Assembly (NCBI RefSeq): GCF_000372725.1 | Contig: NW_005201613.1 | Location: 44,676 to 108,675, forward strand | Length of the DNA stretch: 64,000 nucleotides | Direction of reading: 5' to 3' | Origin: Emiliania huxleyi CCMP1516 | Lineage: Eukaryota > Haptophyta > Isochrysidales > Noelaerhabdaceae | Shown here: one piece after another, positions 1 to 9,300 of the stretch | Layout: each line of letters begins with the position of its first letter | Numbering within the stretch: position 1 is the stretch's first letter | Translations under genes and position numbers: made by a program | The notes under the pieces: model-generated | Database searches by the model: none | Seen by the model: the letters and a program-made list of their open reading frames with translations, nothing else | What the model was told of the DNA's origin: nothing

Positions 1-100
1 TCTTTCCCCCTCACCGCCGTCCCCACCCCCTTCCGGCCCGCCCCCTGCCCCATCGCCCTCCTGCCCACGCTGCCTGAGCCGTCGCATGCCGCCCCTGCAG

Positions 101-562
101 GGGGCGCCTCTGTCGCAGCCACGCGCGAGGTGTTTGACGCGCTCGGCCAGTCGGGCTCGCAGGTCCGCCTCACCCCCCCCGATGGTAGGACGAGATAGCA
201 GCCGCGCTTGAGGCGCCGCGAGCCCGACTGTGCAGGTCTGCTCGTCGACGGCGGCTGTCGCCTCTGGCGCTGTCAGCCACCGGTTCGGAGAGGACGCCGG
301 ACGGGTCACCTCCTCGGCCTTGTGCGCCGTCGGCTCCACCGTCGGCGCGGTGCACAACGTGGCTTCGCTCGGCCGGCGCGGCCTCGTGACCAACGTCACA
401 AAGTGCGCCGCCACCGGCGTCGCAAAGACGGTGGCGGCGGACGACGCGTGGGAGGAGTGGCCGGCACGGCGGCCGGTGCCGATGCTGCTCTCGAACCACA
501 GCGAAGGCGACTTCCTGCTCGTCTCCTCCGCCGCGCGCCCTCCCTCGCGGCATACGGCGTGA
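101..562 (+). CDS. C-terminal part of a spartin/senescence-domain protein (5' end outside window)
   Basis: Two exons can be read, 101-162 and 236-562, joined by a 73-bp GT-AG intron (163-235). The spliced peptide contains ATREVFDALGQSG followed by VSHRFGEDAGRVTSSAL and a Gly/Ala-rich stretch. This matches the C-terminal senescence domain shared by animal spartin and plant ERD7-type proteins, where a VSHRYG..AG motif precedes a glycine-rich helix. Family members bind lipid droplets and other membranes; that role is known for the family and only inferred here. The frame ends at a TGA at 560-562 after a short tail (SAARPPSRHTA). Bases 1-100 are pyrimidine-rich and end in CAG, so they look like the end of an upstream intron, and the N-terminal part lies outside the window. 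The domain call is fairly secure; the exact C-terminus is less so. Confidence 0.65.
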
Positions 563-1490
563 CGATGCTTTGCGCTGGTCGCCGGCCGCAGCAGAGTGCG
601 TGGATAGCCACGACGGCGGCTGGCAACTCGAGCGAGCGCCGAGGCGCGGTGTACCAGTTGCGGACTTGTGTCGCCGAGGTGGTCCCCTGGGAGGGGAGAT
701 ACGACGAGAGAGGGGTAGCCAAGTTAGTGGACGAAGTGGAAGCTTGCGTGTCGGTCCTCGTTGAAGTCTTGAGAGTTGTATGAGTCGGTCTGTCTTTCTG
801 TGCGCCCGTTCTGATCCCAGGAGCTCTGTGTCTCTGTCGATCTCTGTGAGCCTTTCTTTTTCGAGCCGCCTCTATCGCAGCGCACTCGCCATCCATCTAT
901 GAGCCTATTAACTATTATAGACTATATAATAGCAATAAGGCTTGAAAAAACGAGGCAAACTGGCCGTCTCGGTAGAGTGGGGGTAGCGGACAGGTGCGTC
1001 TCCAACGTAGTTTTTGGGTAAACCGTTACTAAACCTGGTTTTACCCGGAGTTATTGGCCTTGTGTCAGTTGAGCGCTCGCTCGCTGCAGAGGCTAAGTGT
1101 AGAGCGACCCTCTAGCCCTGAAGCCGTACATGTACATGTGCTACCCGACCATTCGATGTTGTGCGTGGGAAGACAAAGAAATCACTTCCCGTCAGCGGGA
1201 CACAGTGAGGGGTCGCAGTGTTTGTTGGCCACCATCCCGGATCCCGCCCATTATGCTCACAACGTGTGTGCATGCACATGACATGAACATGAACATGAAC
1301 ATGAACATGAACATGAACATGAACATGAACATGAACATGAACATGAACATGACATGAACATGAACATGACATGACATGCACATGCACATGCACATGCACA
1401 TGCACATGCACATGCACATGCACATGCTACATGCTTTGTCCTAGCATACTCTGATTTCAGCCCCGCCGGATGACATGAGTGCAAGCTATA
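563..1490. other. intergenic region with short tandem repeats
   Basis: No convincing gene. It holds an AT-rich patch around 905-940 and a microsatellite block at 1278-1427: first a hexamer series of AACATG units, then ATGCAC units. ORFs that cross the block (Met-His or His-Val runs) are repeat artefacts. Confidence 0.7.
1278..1427. repeat. hexanucleotide microsatellites (AACATG)n and (ATGCAC)n
   Basis: Two adjoining six-base tandem arrays, about 90 and 50 bp long, separated by a few irregular CATGA units. Both share the core CATG, which suggests that one array mutated from the other. Confidence 0.95.
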
Positions 1491-1493
1491 GCG

Positions 1494-3302
1494 TCAGAGC
1501 GCGGGGAGTCGTGTCTGATAAAGCTGCCGAGAGGCTACGTGGGCAATGAGGACGGCCGCAAAGAAGGGAAGGGCGCCGTTAAGAATCGCAAAGGCAGGCA
1601 TCCGCTCGTCGCCCATTCGGACGCGGAAGATCGAGTCGCCGCACGTAGCTGCGCAGACAGAGTAGGCCGCTGCGCGTAGCTTACATTTGCAAGAGAGAGT
1701 GGAGGGCGAGAAGGCTCCGAAGGTGGCGCCGCCCGCTACAAAGAGCGCGACCATGCCAAGCCTTGCGTCCTCCAGCTTGTCGAGCTCATCAATCAGCGCT
1801 GCCGGCGAGCGGACGAGGACGTCGACGACACGCAGCGTCGGGGCACTCACGACCAGCAGCATCACCGCGCGCGCGACAATGCGAGGCGAGGCTTGTGCCA
1901 TGTAGGCGACGTCAATCACGGCCAGCCCCGCGGCCGCGAACAGGATGACCGGGACGGTGTAGAGCTCGGCCAGGAAGGCGACGCACACCACCACGACGGC
2001 GAGCGTGACCTGGATCGGTGCTATCACGCCCTGGTGCGCCGCGAAGAGCAGCGGCGCCGGCGTGGCCGGTGGCGAGGGCGGCACGGAGGCGGAGGGGTCG
2101 CTCATCAGCGCCATCAATTCGTCGCCAGAGAAGACGTCCACGGCGACTTGCGCTAGATCTACGTGAGGCGCCGCGCCCTCGAAATCACCTCCGCCGCCGG
2201 CCTGCTCTTGACGGTGCTCGAGGAGCGGCAAGGGCAGCGGGGAGCCAGCCTGCAGCTCGCCCGGCGTGTTCATCGGCGCCGTCTCCGTGCTCGAGGCGAG
2301 CCGTGCCACGCCCTCACTCCGCATGAGGGGCACGAGGGTGCGGTTGGAGACCTTAAACTTGACGAAGAGTGCGCCGCCCTCGCCCTCGTGCAGATACTCG
2401 TCTGGGACCGGCGAGGTCGAGACGGAGGGCGCGATCTCGACCTGCTTTTGCTCGCAGAGGAGGGACGGCTTGCGGGCAGGAAGGCTGTTCAGCCAGGCCG
2501 GGTGCTCCTTCCTGCGTGGGTTGGGGGAAGGGGGGGGGGGGTTGGGGGGGGGGGGGGGTGGGGTGGGGGGTGAAATTCGGGCGCCACACCGCTGTACCTG
2601 CAATGGGAACGCACGCTATCGGTCGACGCGTAGTCCTTGCCGCACCCGACGAAGCGGCAGACGAACCGAGAGACATAGCGCGGCGCCTACTTGCAGAGGA
2701 GCGCGACTGTCCAGTGCAGCCACTCTCGGCGCGAGAACTGGCCCCATGCTATCCGCGAACGCCGAGCCCACTCCCGAACCCGTTGGCCCAATCAACGCCG
2801 CCGGATCCGCCGCCGCCGCCGCCGGATCCGCCTCCGCAGCTGCGGAATGCGGCAGAGGCGGGCCGACGCCCGCAAAAACGGCGGAGCTCTGCTCGCCCTC
2901 CTCGACGAGTTGGCTCAAGAGCTGTAGGTCCACGAGTACCTCCTCTTGCCCCTCCCGCTCTCGCTTGCGAGCAGTTGGTTCGGCGGCGGCGGCATCGGCG
3001 GCATCGGCGGCATCGGCGGCATCGGCGGCATCGGCGGCATCGGCGGCATCGGCGGCATCGGCGGCGGGCGGCGGCGGCGGCGGCGCCAGTGCCAGGATCG
3101 CCATTGGCGCTCCGACGTGGTTTTTCATGTTGGACCGCTTGGTGTTGTTGGCGAGGCGAAAGGCCTTGCCATGAAACGCGCCCTCGCACACGCTCCACAC
3201 GCCGCTCGTCTTGACCATGCGCAGGCTGTCCGCCGTGTCTTGGTTCAGCATTCGGACGCGGTCGCACGGGATAGCGAGCTCAGCTCGGCAGCGGCTGCAC
3301 AT
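1494..3302 (-). CDS. C2H2 zinc-finger protein with hydrophobic C-terminal half
   Basis: Minus-strand, multi-exon. The first exon starts at 3302 (MCSRCRAELAIPC) and carries an Ala-Ala-Asp run encoded by a GGCATCGGC-type array at about 2988-3065. A middle exon, 2686-2598, reads VCRFVGCGKDYASTDSVRSH and continues across an 86-bp GT-AG intron (2597-2512, containing a long homopolymer run) into KEHPAWL. Together these give one C2H2 finger: C-x4-C-x12-H-x4-H. The last exon (2511-1494) continues in frame through KFKVSNRTLVPLM to two or three hydrophobic stretches at about 2020-1830, which look like membrane segments. The junction between the first and middle exons is not resolved; the acceptor before 2686 looks like TAG. 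One finger and its splice junction fit precisely, so a DNA- or RNA-binding protein tethered to a membrane is plausible but unproven. Confidence 0.55.
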
Positions 3303-3648
3303 CTAAAGAGAAAAAGAGACGGCTGAGGCGAGGCGTGGAGTGGGTATGCAGCGACCGCATGGGAGCGCTGTTGCCTTGCTCGCAAGATGCCCCGCTACTT
3401 GAGACGCAGCGTGGGGCGTCGAGGCGTCCACCGCCGAGGTGACCGGCGCTGCGCAGCGCGACCGCGTCCCCGAGAGCTCAGCGCCCCAGCAAACACGAGC
3501 GTCGGCTTCCATCGAAATTTTCAGAGGAGTGATTGACAGCGTCTCAGTGGAAAAAGAATTAGTACGTTGGCTGCAAAGGGGATATTACCAATAACCAAGG
3601 CCTCGCGTGTGACTTTGCACGTAACCTAGCCAAGCACGGGATAGCGAC

Positions 3649-4410
3649 ATGGTCGGACGTGTCAGAATGGGGGTATGGGGCACCGGGGAAGTGTTGACGT
3701 GGCCGCAAGTGAAGCGAGTCTATGGCCTCAAAGACAGCACGACGGAACATAGCGAATACAAGAGGCTGGCGGAGCAGCTGGAGCGACCAGAGTGGGCACA
3801 GCTGCGACAATACTGGAAGTGGGCGGTTATAGAAGAGCGCGCACACGGACAGAAGATGGGACGGAGGGCGCCCGATAGGGTGCTGAAGGTGAAGGCGGCA
3901 AGGAAGGCGCCGACCTGCTATGGGGGAGGCATGGGGGAGGACGAACACGGATGGGAGTACCTCTGCGAATGGGAAGGCGAGCGGAGCGACAGTTGGGTGT
4001 GGCACGATAAGATGGAGAGCGTAGGATTTGTCGGTAAGCTCGCTAACACATGGGAGCGGGAGCTAATGCACGCGCAAGGCGTGAGACGGCAAGCGGCGTC
4101 CTTCCGAGAGTGGCTAGAACACCGCAGAAGACTAGGTAGTTCGGGGCCGGAGGCAGCGCAAGCGGGCAGAGCACTAGAGACGTGCAATGGAAAGAGTAAT
4201 GCTCCGTCGTGGAGCGACGTGCTCGATCGATTCATTGAATACAGCAGGGAGGCAAACGGGGTGTGCACGAGCGGACCCAACATGACAGAACACACGTTCG
4301 AAGAAGGGCGAACCAGGAGACGGACATCCGAGTGGAGAGGAAGGCCAGGACGCTCTACCTCGGAGGGAAGAAACCGGCGCTCCTCGCGCGTCATCATTCT
4401 CTGTTCCTAA
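3649..4410 (+). CDS. uncharacterised ORF with a chromo-like segment
   Basis: A single open frame of 253 codons. Residues about 75-120 include RVLKVKAARKAP and then WEYLCEWEGERSDSWVWHDK, which resembles the chromodomain pattern (hydrophobic core, Y-L-V-x-W-x-G, then an S-W motif). The N-terminal part is helical and rich in Trp, Glu and Arg (LTWPQVKRVYGLKD). Chromodomains occur both in host chromatin proteins and at the ends of transposable-element proteins, and nothing here separates the two. The 3' end overlaps the end of the convergent minus-strand gene by a few bases, so the last 50 or so residues may not be real. I do not recognise a closer family. Confidence 0.4.
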   Translation: MVGRVRMGVWGTGEVLTWPQVKRVYGLKDSTTEHSEYKRLAEQLERPEWAQLRQYWKWAVIEERAHGQKMGRRAPDRVLKVKAARKAPTCYGGGMGEDEHGWEYLCEWEGERSDSWVWHDKMESVGFVGKLANTWERELMHAQGVRRQAASFREWLEHRRRLGSSGPEAAQAGRALETCNGKSNAPSWSDVLDRFIEYSREANGVCTSGPNMTEHTFEEGRTRRRTSEWRGRPGRSTSEGRNRRSSRVIILCS

Positions 4411-4967
4411 TAGACTCTCACAAACAAGCGGCGACGCAGCAATGCAGCAGACCGAGAGGGCACAGACTCGACGGGAGATAGCTCCTGCCTCGCTCTCTCT
4501 CTCTCTCTCTCTCGCCGTTTACGCGTCGACGAGTCCCACGGGTCGGCGTGGAGCTTGCGGTTGCGCTCGTTCTTGTACGCGTTGAACGCGCCCTTCTTGA
4601 AGCGCGCCTCTCCGCCGTTGTCGAGCTGCACCGCGGTCTCGTTCTCGAGCACGTCCGTGTCCTCAAAGTCGCCCGCGCGGTTGGCCTGGTCCTTGACCCA
4701 CGGCTCGGTGGACGTGGCCGAAGGCTTGATGCCGCGGAGCGAGTACGGCACCTGCCGGAACGTCGACGAGTCCCACCCCTTCTTCGCGCCGCGCGGCCGC
4801 ATGCGCGGGTCGTCGAGGCGGTACGCCGAGAGCGGCGGGTCCATGTCGATGCCGTAGCGCGTCGGCTTGCCAAAGTCAGACGTGTCGAAGGTCGCGTTGT
4901 AGACCTGCTGGTCGATGGTCCACGGCTCGCGCGTGATCGGCTTGATCGCCTTCAGGTACGCGGGCAT
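4407..4967 (-). CDS. uncharacterised protein, 186 codons
   Basis: Starts at 4967 with MPAYLKAIKPITREPWTID. The composition is protein-like (aromatic and Asp/Pro-rich, for example FDTSDFGKPTRYGIDMDPPL) and is stable up to about residue 150. After that the frame crosses a (CT)n run at 4495-4512 and becomes an Arg/Glu repeat, so the annotated C-terminus is doubtful and may be replaced by a splice. No membrane segments or known motifs were seen. It lies tail-to-tail with the ORF at 3649-4410 and about 90 bp downstream of the next minus-strand gene. Confidence 0.5.
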   Translation of the reverse strand: MPAYLKAIKPITREPWTIDQQVYNATFDTSDFGKPTRYGIDMDPPLSAYRLDDPRMRPRGAKKGWDSSTFRQVPYSLRGIKPSATSTEPWVKDQANRAGDFEDTDVLENETAVQLDNGGEARFKKGAFNAYKNERNRKLHADPWDSSTRKRRERERERARQELSPVESVPSRSAALLRRRLFVRVY

Positions 4968-5059
4968 CGATGCAACTTATACACTTATGAAACGGCATGA
5001 TGTGCCTGTAAAACGGCGCACTCACACTAGCAAAACACCTCTCTCCACAGTACCTCAAT

Positions 5060-6271
5060 TCAGTTCACAAGGCGTTCAAGGCGCGTCAATTCGGAGTCCT
5101 CGGTCGCATCATTTGCTGGTGCTGGTGCTGGTGGTGCTGCTGCTGCCGCCGACGCTTCCTCCTTGAAGTCTCCCTTGGCGGGAGGCGGCTTGCCGGTGAA
5201 CTTGTCGTGCGTGATGATGCGCGCATTCGGCTGCGTGCCGAGCGGATTGGGCGTCGAGTGCGCGGCGAACCATGCGCCGACGCGCCCGGTGACAAGCCGG
5301 AAGTAGCATCGGTGCTGTCCCTTCTCGAGCGGCCGCGACTCGTGCGGCGTGTGGTCGGTCATCCAGAAGAGCTGCTCGGCCTGCAGGCTGATCGGCCAAA
5401 GAACGCGTTGCACGCCGCCTTCAATCAGGTGCGCCGAGCCGATGGTGTCGCCTGCGCCATCCTCATAGCGCGCTTTGGCGGACAACGGCATAATCTCGTT
5501 CAGAATGGGCCGCAGGTGCTCAACATCGCCACCCGCGCCCACGAGGATCTCGGGGACGCGGCAATTGTAGACGTGCGTAGAGTCGTCCACATCCGACGCC
5601 ATGAATATGCCTCCGGTGAACTCGCCATGCAGCGCGTCTCCGTAGCCCCAAGGCTCCCAGACCCGTTCGCGCACGCATTCTTGCTTGCCAGCCTCGAACG
5701 GCAGGTACGCGAATCCCTCAGTGTGAAGGCCCGAGCGGCGCTGCGACTCGCCCTCGTTGACGACGCTCTCCTGCACCGTCAGGTAGGCGATGCGCATGTC
5801 CTCTGGCATTGGCGTGGCCTGAGCTTTCGCCTGCCCAACGCTGTACTTTGGCTTCCGTTGCTCATCCCTGCAGCCTCTCAGGTTGTTGCGGCAGACTTTG
5901 ATCATGTAGCCATAGTCCTTTTGCAAGTCGGCGGGCAGAGTCGAGAGGTCGTCGAGACGAAAGGGCATCATGTTCACGTTGCGGCCTTTGGGCGTCGGGA
6001 AGCTGACGTCGTCCACGTGCGCGAATGCAACGCATTCCTTGTCCGCGCGAAGCGCGTCGAGCGCCCGCTCGCGCTCCACGAGCACCCAGATGGCCTCGAG
6101 CACGTCCACGTGGCCCGCGAGCTTGCAGAGCGGGCTGCCCTCGTCGCGCGTGCCAAGCAGCACGGTGCAAAGCGTCGCGTCGAGGGGACGACGAGTCGCG
6201 GCGGCGGGTGGTGTGGGCGACGACGGCGATGCTGTCGGCGGCGACGACGACGATGACGCGGAGGAAGCCAT
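5060..6271 (-). CDS. uncharacterised protein, possible 2-oxoglutarate/Fe(II) oxygenase fold
   Basis: Intronless frame. I chose the Met at 6271 (MASSASSSSSPP); the frame stays open upstream to another Met at 6367, but that would leave only 23 bp to the divergent SQD2 start. After a Ser/Pro/Ala-rich leader the body is well-formed protein (DDVSFPTPKGRNVNMMPF, GEFTGGIFMASDVDDSTHVY). Spacing such as GLHTEGF, later TDHTPHES, then CYFRLVTG, resembles the H-x-D/E...H...R metal and co-substrate pattern of 2-oxoglutarate oxygenases, but the match is only by eye. The last 40 residues are Ala/Pro linker. It shares a short divergent promoter region with SQD2. Confidence 0.55.
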   Translation of the reverse strand: MASSASSSSSPPTASPSSPTPPAAATRRPLDATLCTVLLGTRDEGSPLCKLAGHVDVLEAIWVLVERERALDALRADKECVAFAHVDDVSFPTPKGRNVNMMPFRLDDLSTLPADLQKDYGYMIKVCRNNLRGCRDEQRKPKYSVGQAKAQATPMPEDMRIAYLTVQESVVNEGESQRRSGLHTEGFAYLPFEAGKQECVRERVWEPWGYGDALHGEFTGGIFMASDVDDSTHVYNCRVPEILVGAGGDVEHLRPILNEIMPLSAKARYEDGAGDTIGSAHLIEGGVQRVLWPISLQAEQLFWMTDHTPHESRPLEKGQHRCYFRLVTGRVGAWFAAHSTPNPLGTQPNARIITHDKFTGKPPPAKGDFKEEASAAAAAPPAPAPANDATEDSELTRLERLVN

Positions 6272-6390
6272 CCCGGCGGGGATGGTGTTGCGCGGCGTCG
6301 CCTGCGTCCGTCCTCGCGACGCTGACCGACCCACCAAACCACGAACCCCCAAGCAAGACAGCGGCACGCACCTGGGGCGCGGTCGGCTCT

Positions 6391-9300
6391 ATGCTGTTCG
6401 TGGCGCTCCTGCACCTGGCGACGCCGCTCGAGCCACCACAAGTGCCGCGTCTCAACCTCTACCCGCCCCGCCGAGTTGCGCTGCTCGTGGAGCCCACACC
6501 ATTCACGCACATCAGCGGCTACTCCAATCGCTTCAAGGAGATGCTCCGCTTCCTGGTCGCTGCTGGCGACGAGGTGCACAGGCTGGTGGTGCGCTGTCGC
6601 CCGACCACACCGAACCGCCTCCACCTCGCCTGGAATAGGTGACTGTGATCACGCCGGACGACACACCGGAGCGGCCGCGCTCTTTCCTCGGCGTACCGAT
6701 CACCTACCTGCCCGGCTTCCGCCTTCTTTTCTACAAGCAGGCGACACTGCACTCGCGCCACCGCCGCTGACCCTCACCCTCACTCTCACCCTCACCCTCA
6801 CCCTCTCCCTCTCCCTCACCCTCACCCTCACCCTCACCCGAGCAGACGCTCCTCACACCTCGTCAGGTCCAGCTCTCGCTCGACTGCCGCCGCGTCGCCC
6901 TCCGCGCCCTCCGCTCCTTCCGGCCAAGCCTCCTCCACGTCTCTGCCCTGTGAATAGTATAGCTGTGAACAGTACAGCTGTGAATAGGCCAAGCCTCCTC
7001 CACGTCTCTGCCCCCGGCGTCCTCGCCCTGCCCGCCATCCTGTGCGCGCGCCTCCCCTCGCGCGCGCCTCTCTCTGTGTGAACGGCGACTCTTCACACAC
7101 GCACCCGCACCCGCGAGTGCAGGTACTCTCGCCTCCTCTCCGTCCCTCTCGTCGTCTCGTACCACACACACCTCTCCGTCTACGCCGCGCGCTACGTCAC
7201 CACCCCCGGCGCCGCCTCGCCTCGCCTCTGCTCTGCTCTGCTCTCCTCTGCTCCCCTCTGCTCTCCTCTGCTCTCCTCTCCTCTGCTCTGCTCTCCTCTC
7301 CTCTCCTCTCCTCTCCTCTCCTCGCCTCGCCTCGCCTCGCCTCGCCTCGCCTCGCCTCGCCTCGCCTGTGTATGTTACCAAGGCCCGGACCCGCAGGCTT
7401 GCGCTGGCTCGCGGTGAAGCTGGCAGACGCGCTGCTGCCCCGGCTGCTCAACTGCGCCGACCTCACGCTCGCCACGAGCCCGCAGCTGCAGCAGCAGCTG
7501 CGCGCGCTCGGCTGCAGGCGCGTCGAGGGTGGGTTCGGGTACCGTGGGGTAGGGGAGGGTGGGTTCGGGTACCTTTGGGGGTAGGGGAGGCGCTCGGCTG
7601 CAGGCGCGTCGAGGTGTGGCGCAAGGGCGTCGACACGCTCACTTTCTCGCCCGCCTTCAACGCCTCCAACTCCCACGCCCGGCACGCGCTGACGGGCGGG
7701 CAGCCGCACCGGCCGCCGCTGCTGTCGCTGGACTCGTGCCGCCTCTCCCGCCGCCGCCCTCCGAGATTTGGCCGAGATCGCGTAGGCCGCTGCTGCTGTA
7801 CGTCGGGCGGCTCGTAAAAAAGAAATCCCGACGCTGGGCGATTTCTTTTTTAGGCCGCTGCTGCTGTACGTCGGGCGGCTCGGCGCGGAGAAGCGCGTCG
7901 AGCTGCTGCGGCCAGGCTGTCTCGGCTCTTTGGCCAGCGAAGGTGGTGACTCGGTCACAGGCGCGTCGAGCTGCTGCGGCCAGGCTGTCTCGGCTCTTTG
8001 GCCAGCGAAGGTGGTGACTCGGTCACAGGCGCGTCGAGCTGCTGCGGCCAGGCTGTCTCGGCTCTTTGGCCAGCGAAGGTGGTGACTCGGTCACAGGCGC
8101 GTCGAGCTGCTGCGGCCAGGCTGTCTCGGCTCTTTGGCCAGCGAAGGTGGTGACTCGGTCACAGGCGCGTCGAGCTGCTGCGGCCAGGCTGTCTCGGCTC
8201 TTTGGCCAGCGAAGGTGGTGACTCGGTCACAGGCGCGTCGAGCTGCTGCGGCCAGGCTGTCTCGGCTCTTTGGCCAGCGAAGGTGGTGACTCGGTCACAG
8301 GCGCGTCGAGCTGCTGCGGCCAGGCTGTCTCGGCTCTTTGGCCAGCGAAGGTGGTGACTCGGTCACAGGCGCGTCGAGCTGCTGCGGCCAGGCTGTCTCG
8401 GCTCTTTGGCCAGCGAAGGTGGTGACTCGGTCACAGGCGCGTCGAGCTGCTGCGGCCAGGCTGTCTCGGCTCTTTGGCCAGCGAAGGTGGTGACTCGGTC
8501 ACAGGCGCGTCGAGCTGCTGCGGCCAGGCTGTCTCGGCTCTTTGGCCAGCGAAGGTGGTGACTCGGTCATAGGCGCGTCGAGCTGCTGCGGCCAGGCTGT
8601 CTCGGCTCTTTGGCCAGCGAAGGTGGTGACTCGGTCACAGGCGCGTCGAGCTGCTGCGGGCGGTGCTGGACGCGAGGCCAGACGCGACTTTGGCGATAGC
8701 AGAACTGTGAAGAGTGCAGCTGTGAAGAGTGCAGCTGTGAATAGGCCGGACGCGACTTTGGCGATCGTTGGCGGGGGGCCAGCGGAGGCGAGTTCACACC
8801 GTCCTATTCACAGCTGCACTCTTCACAGCTGTACTGTTCACAGCTCTGCTCTCACACCGTCCTATTCACAGCTGCACTCTTCACCGCTGTACTGTTCACA
8901 GCTCTGCTCTCACACCGTCCTATTCACAGCTGCACTCTTCACCGCTGTACTGTTCACAGCTCTGCTCTCACACCGTCCTATTCACAGCTGCACTCTTCAC
9001 CGCTGTACTGTTCACAGCTCTGCTCTCACACCGTCCTATTCACAGCTGCACTCTTCACCGCTGTACTGTTCACAGCTCTGCTCTCACACCGTCCTATTCA
9101 CAGCTGCACTCTTCACAGCTGTACTGTTCACAGCTCTGCTCTCACACCGTCCCTCACCAACGGTCAACACCTCCCTCTGACTGGTCTGCCCGGAGGCGAG
9201 TTTGCGCCGCGAGTTTGCCGGTGCGGCGGCGGTGTTTGCCGGCGTTTTGCGGGGGCGAGGACCTCTCGTAAAAAAGAAAGCCCCGCCCATCGGCGATTTC

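Noticed and set aside
1112-1484. ORFs made of Met-His, His-Val or Cys-Ala repeats
   Set aside because: They are translations of the AACATG/ATGCAC microsatellites; every frame is open because the unit has no stop.
7893-8640. Regular 68-bp direct repeats reminiscent of a CRISPR array
   Set aside because: There are no unique spacers; the whole 68-bp unit repeats, and the array lies inside a eukaryotic gene where it fits as an intron.
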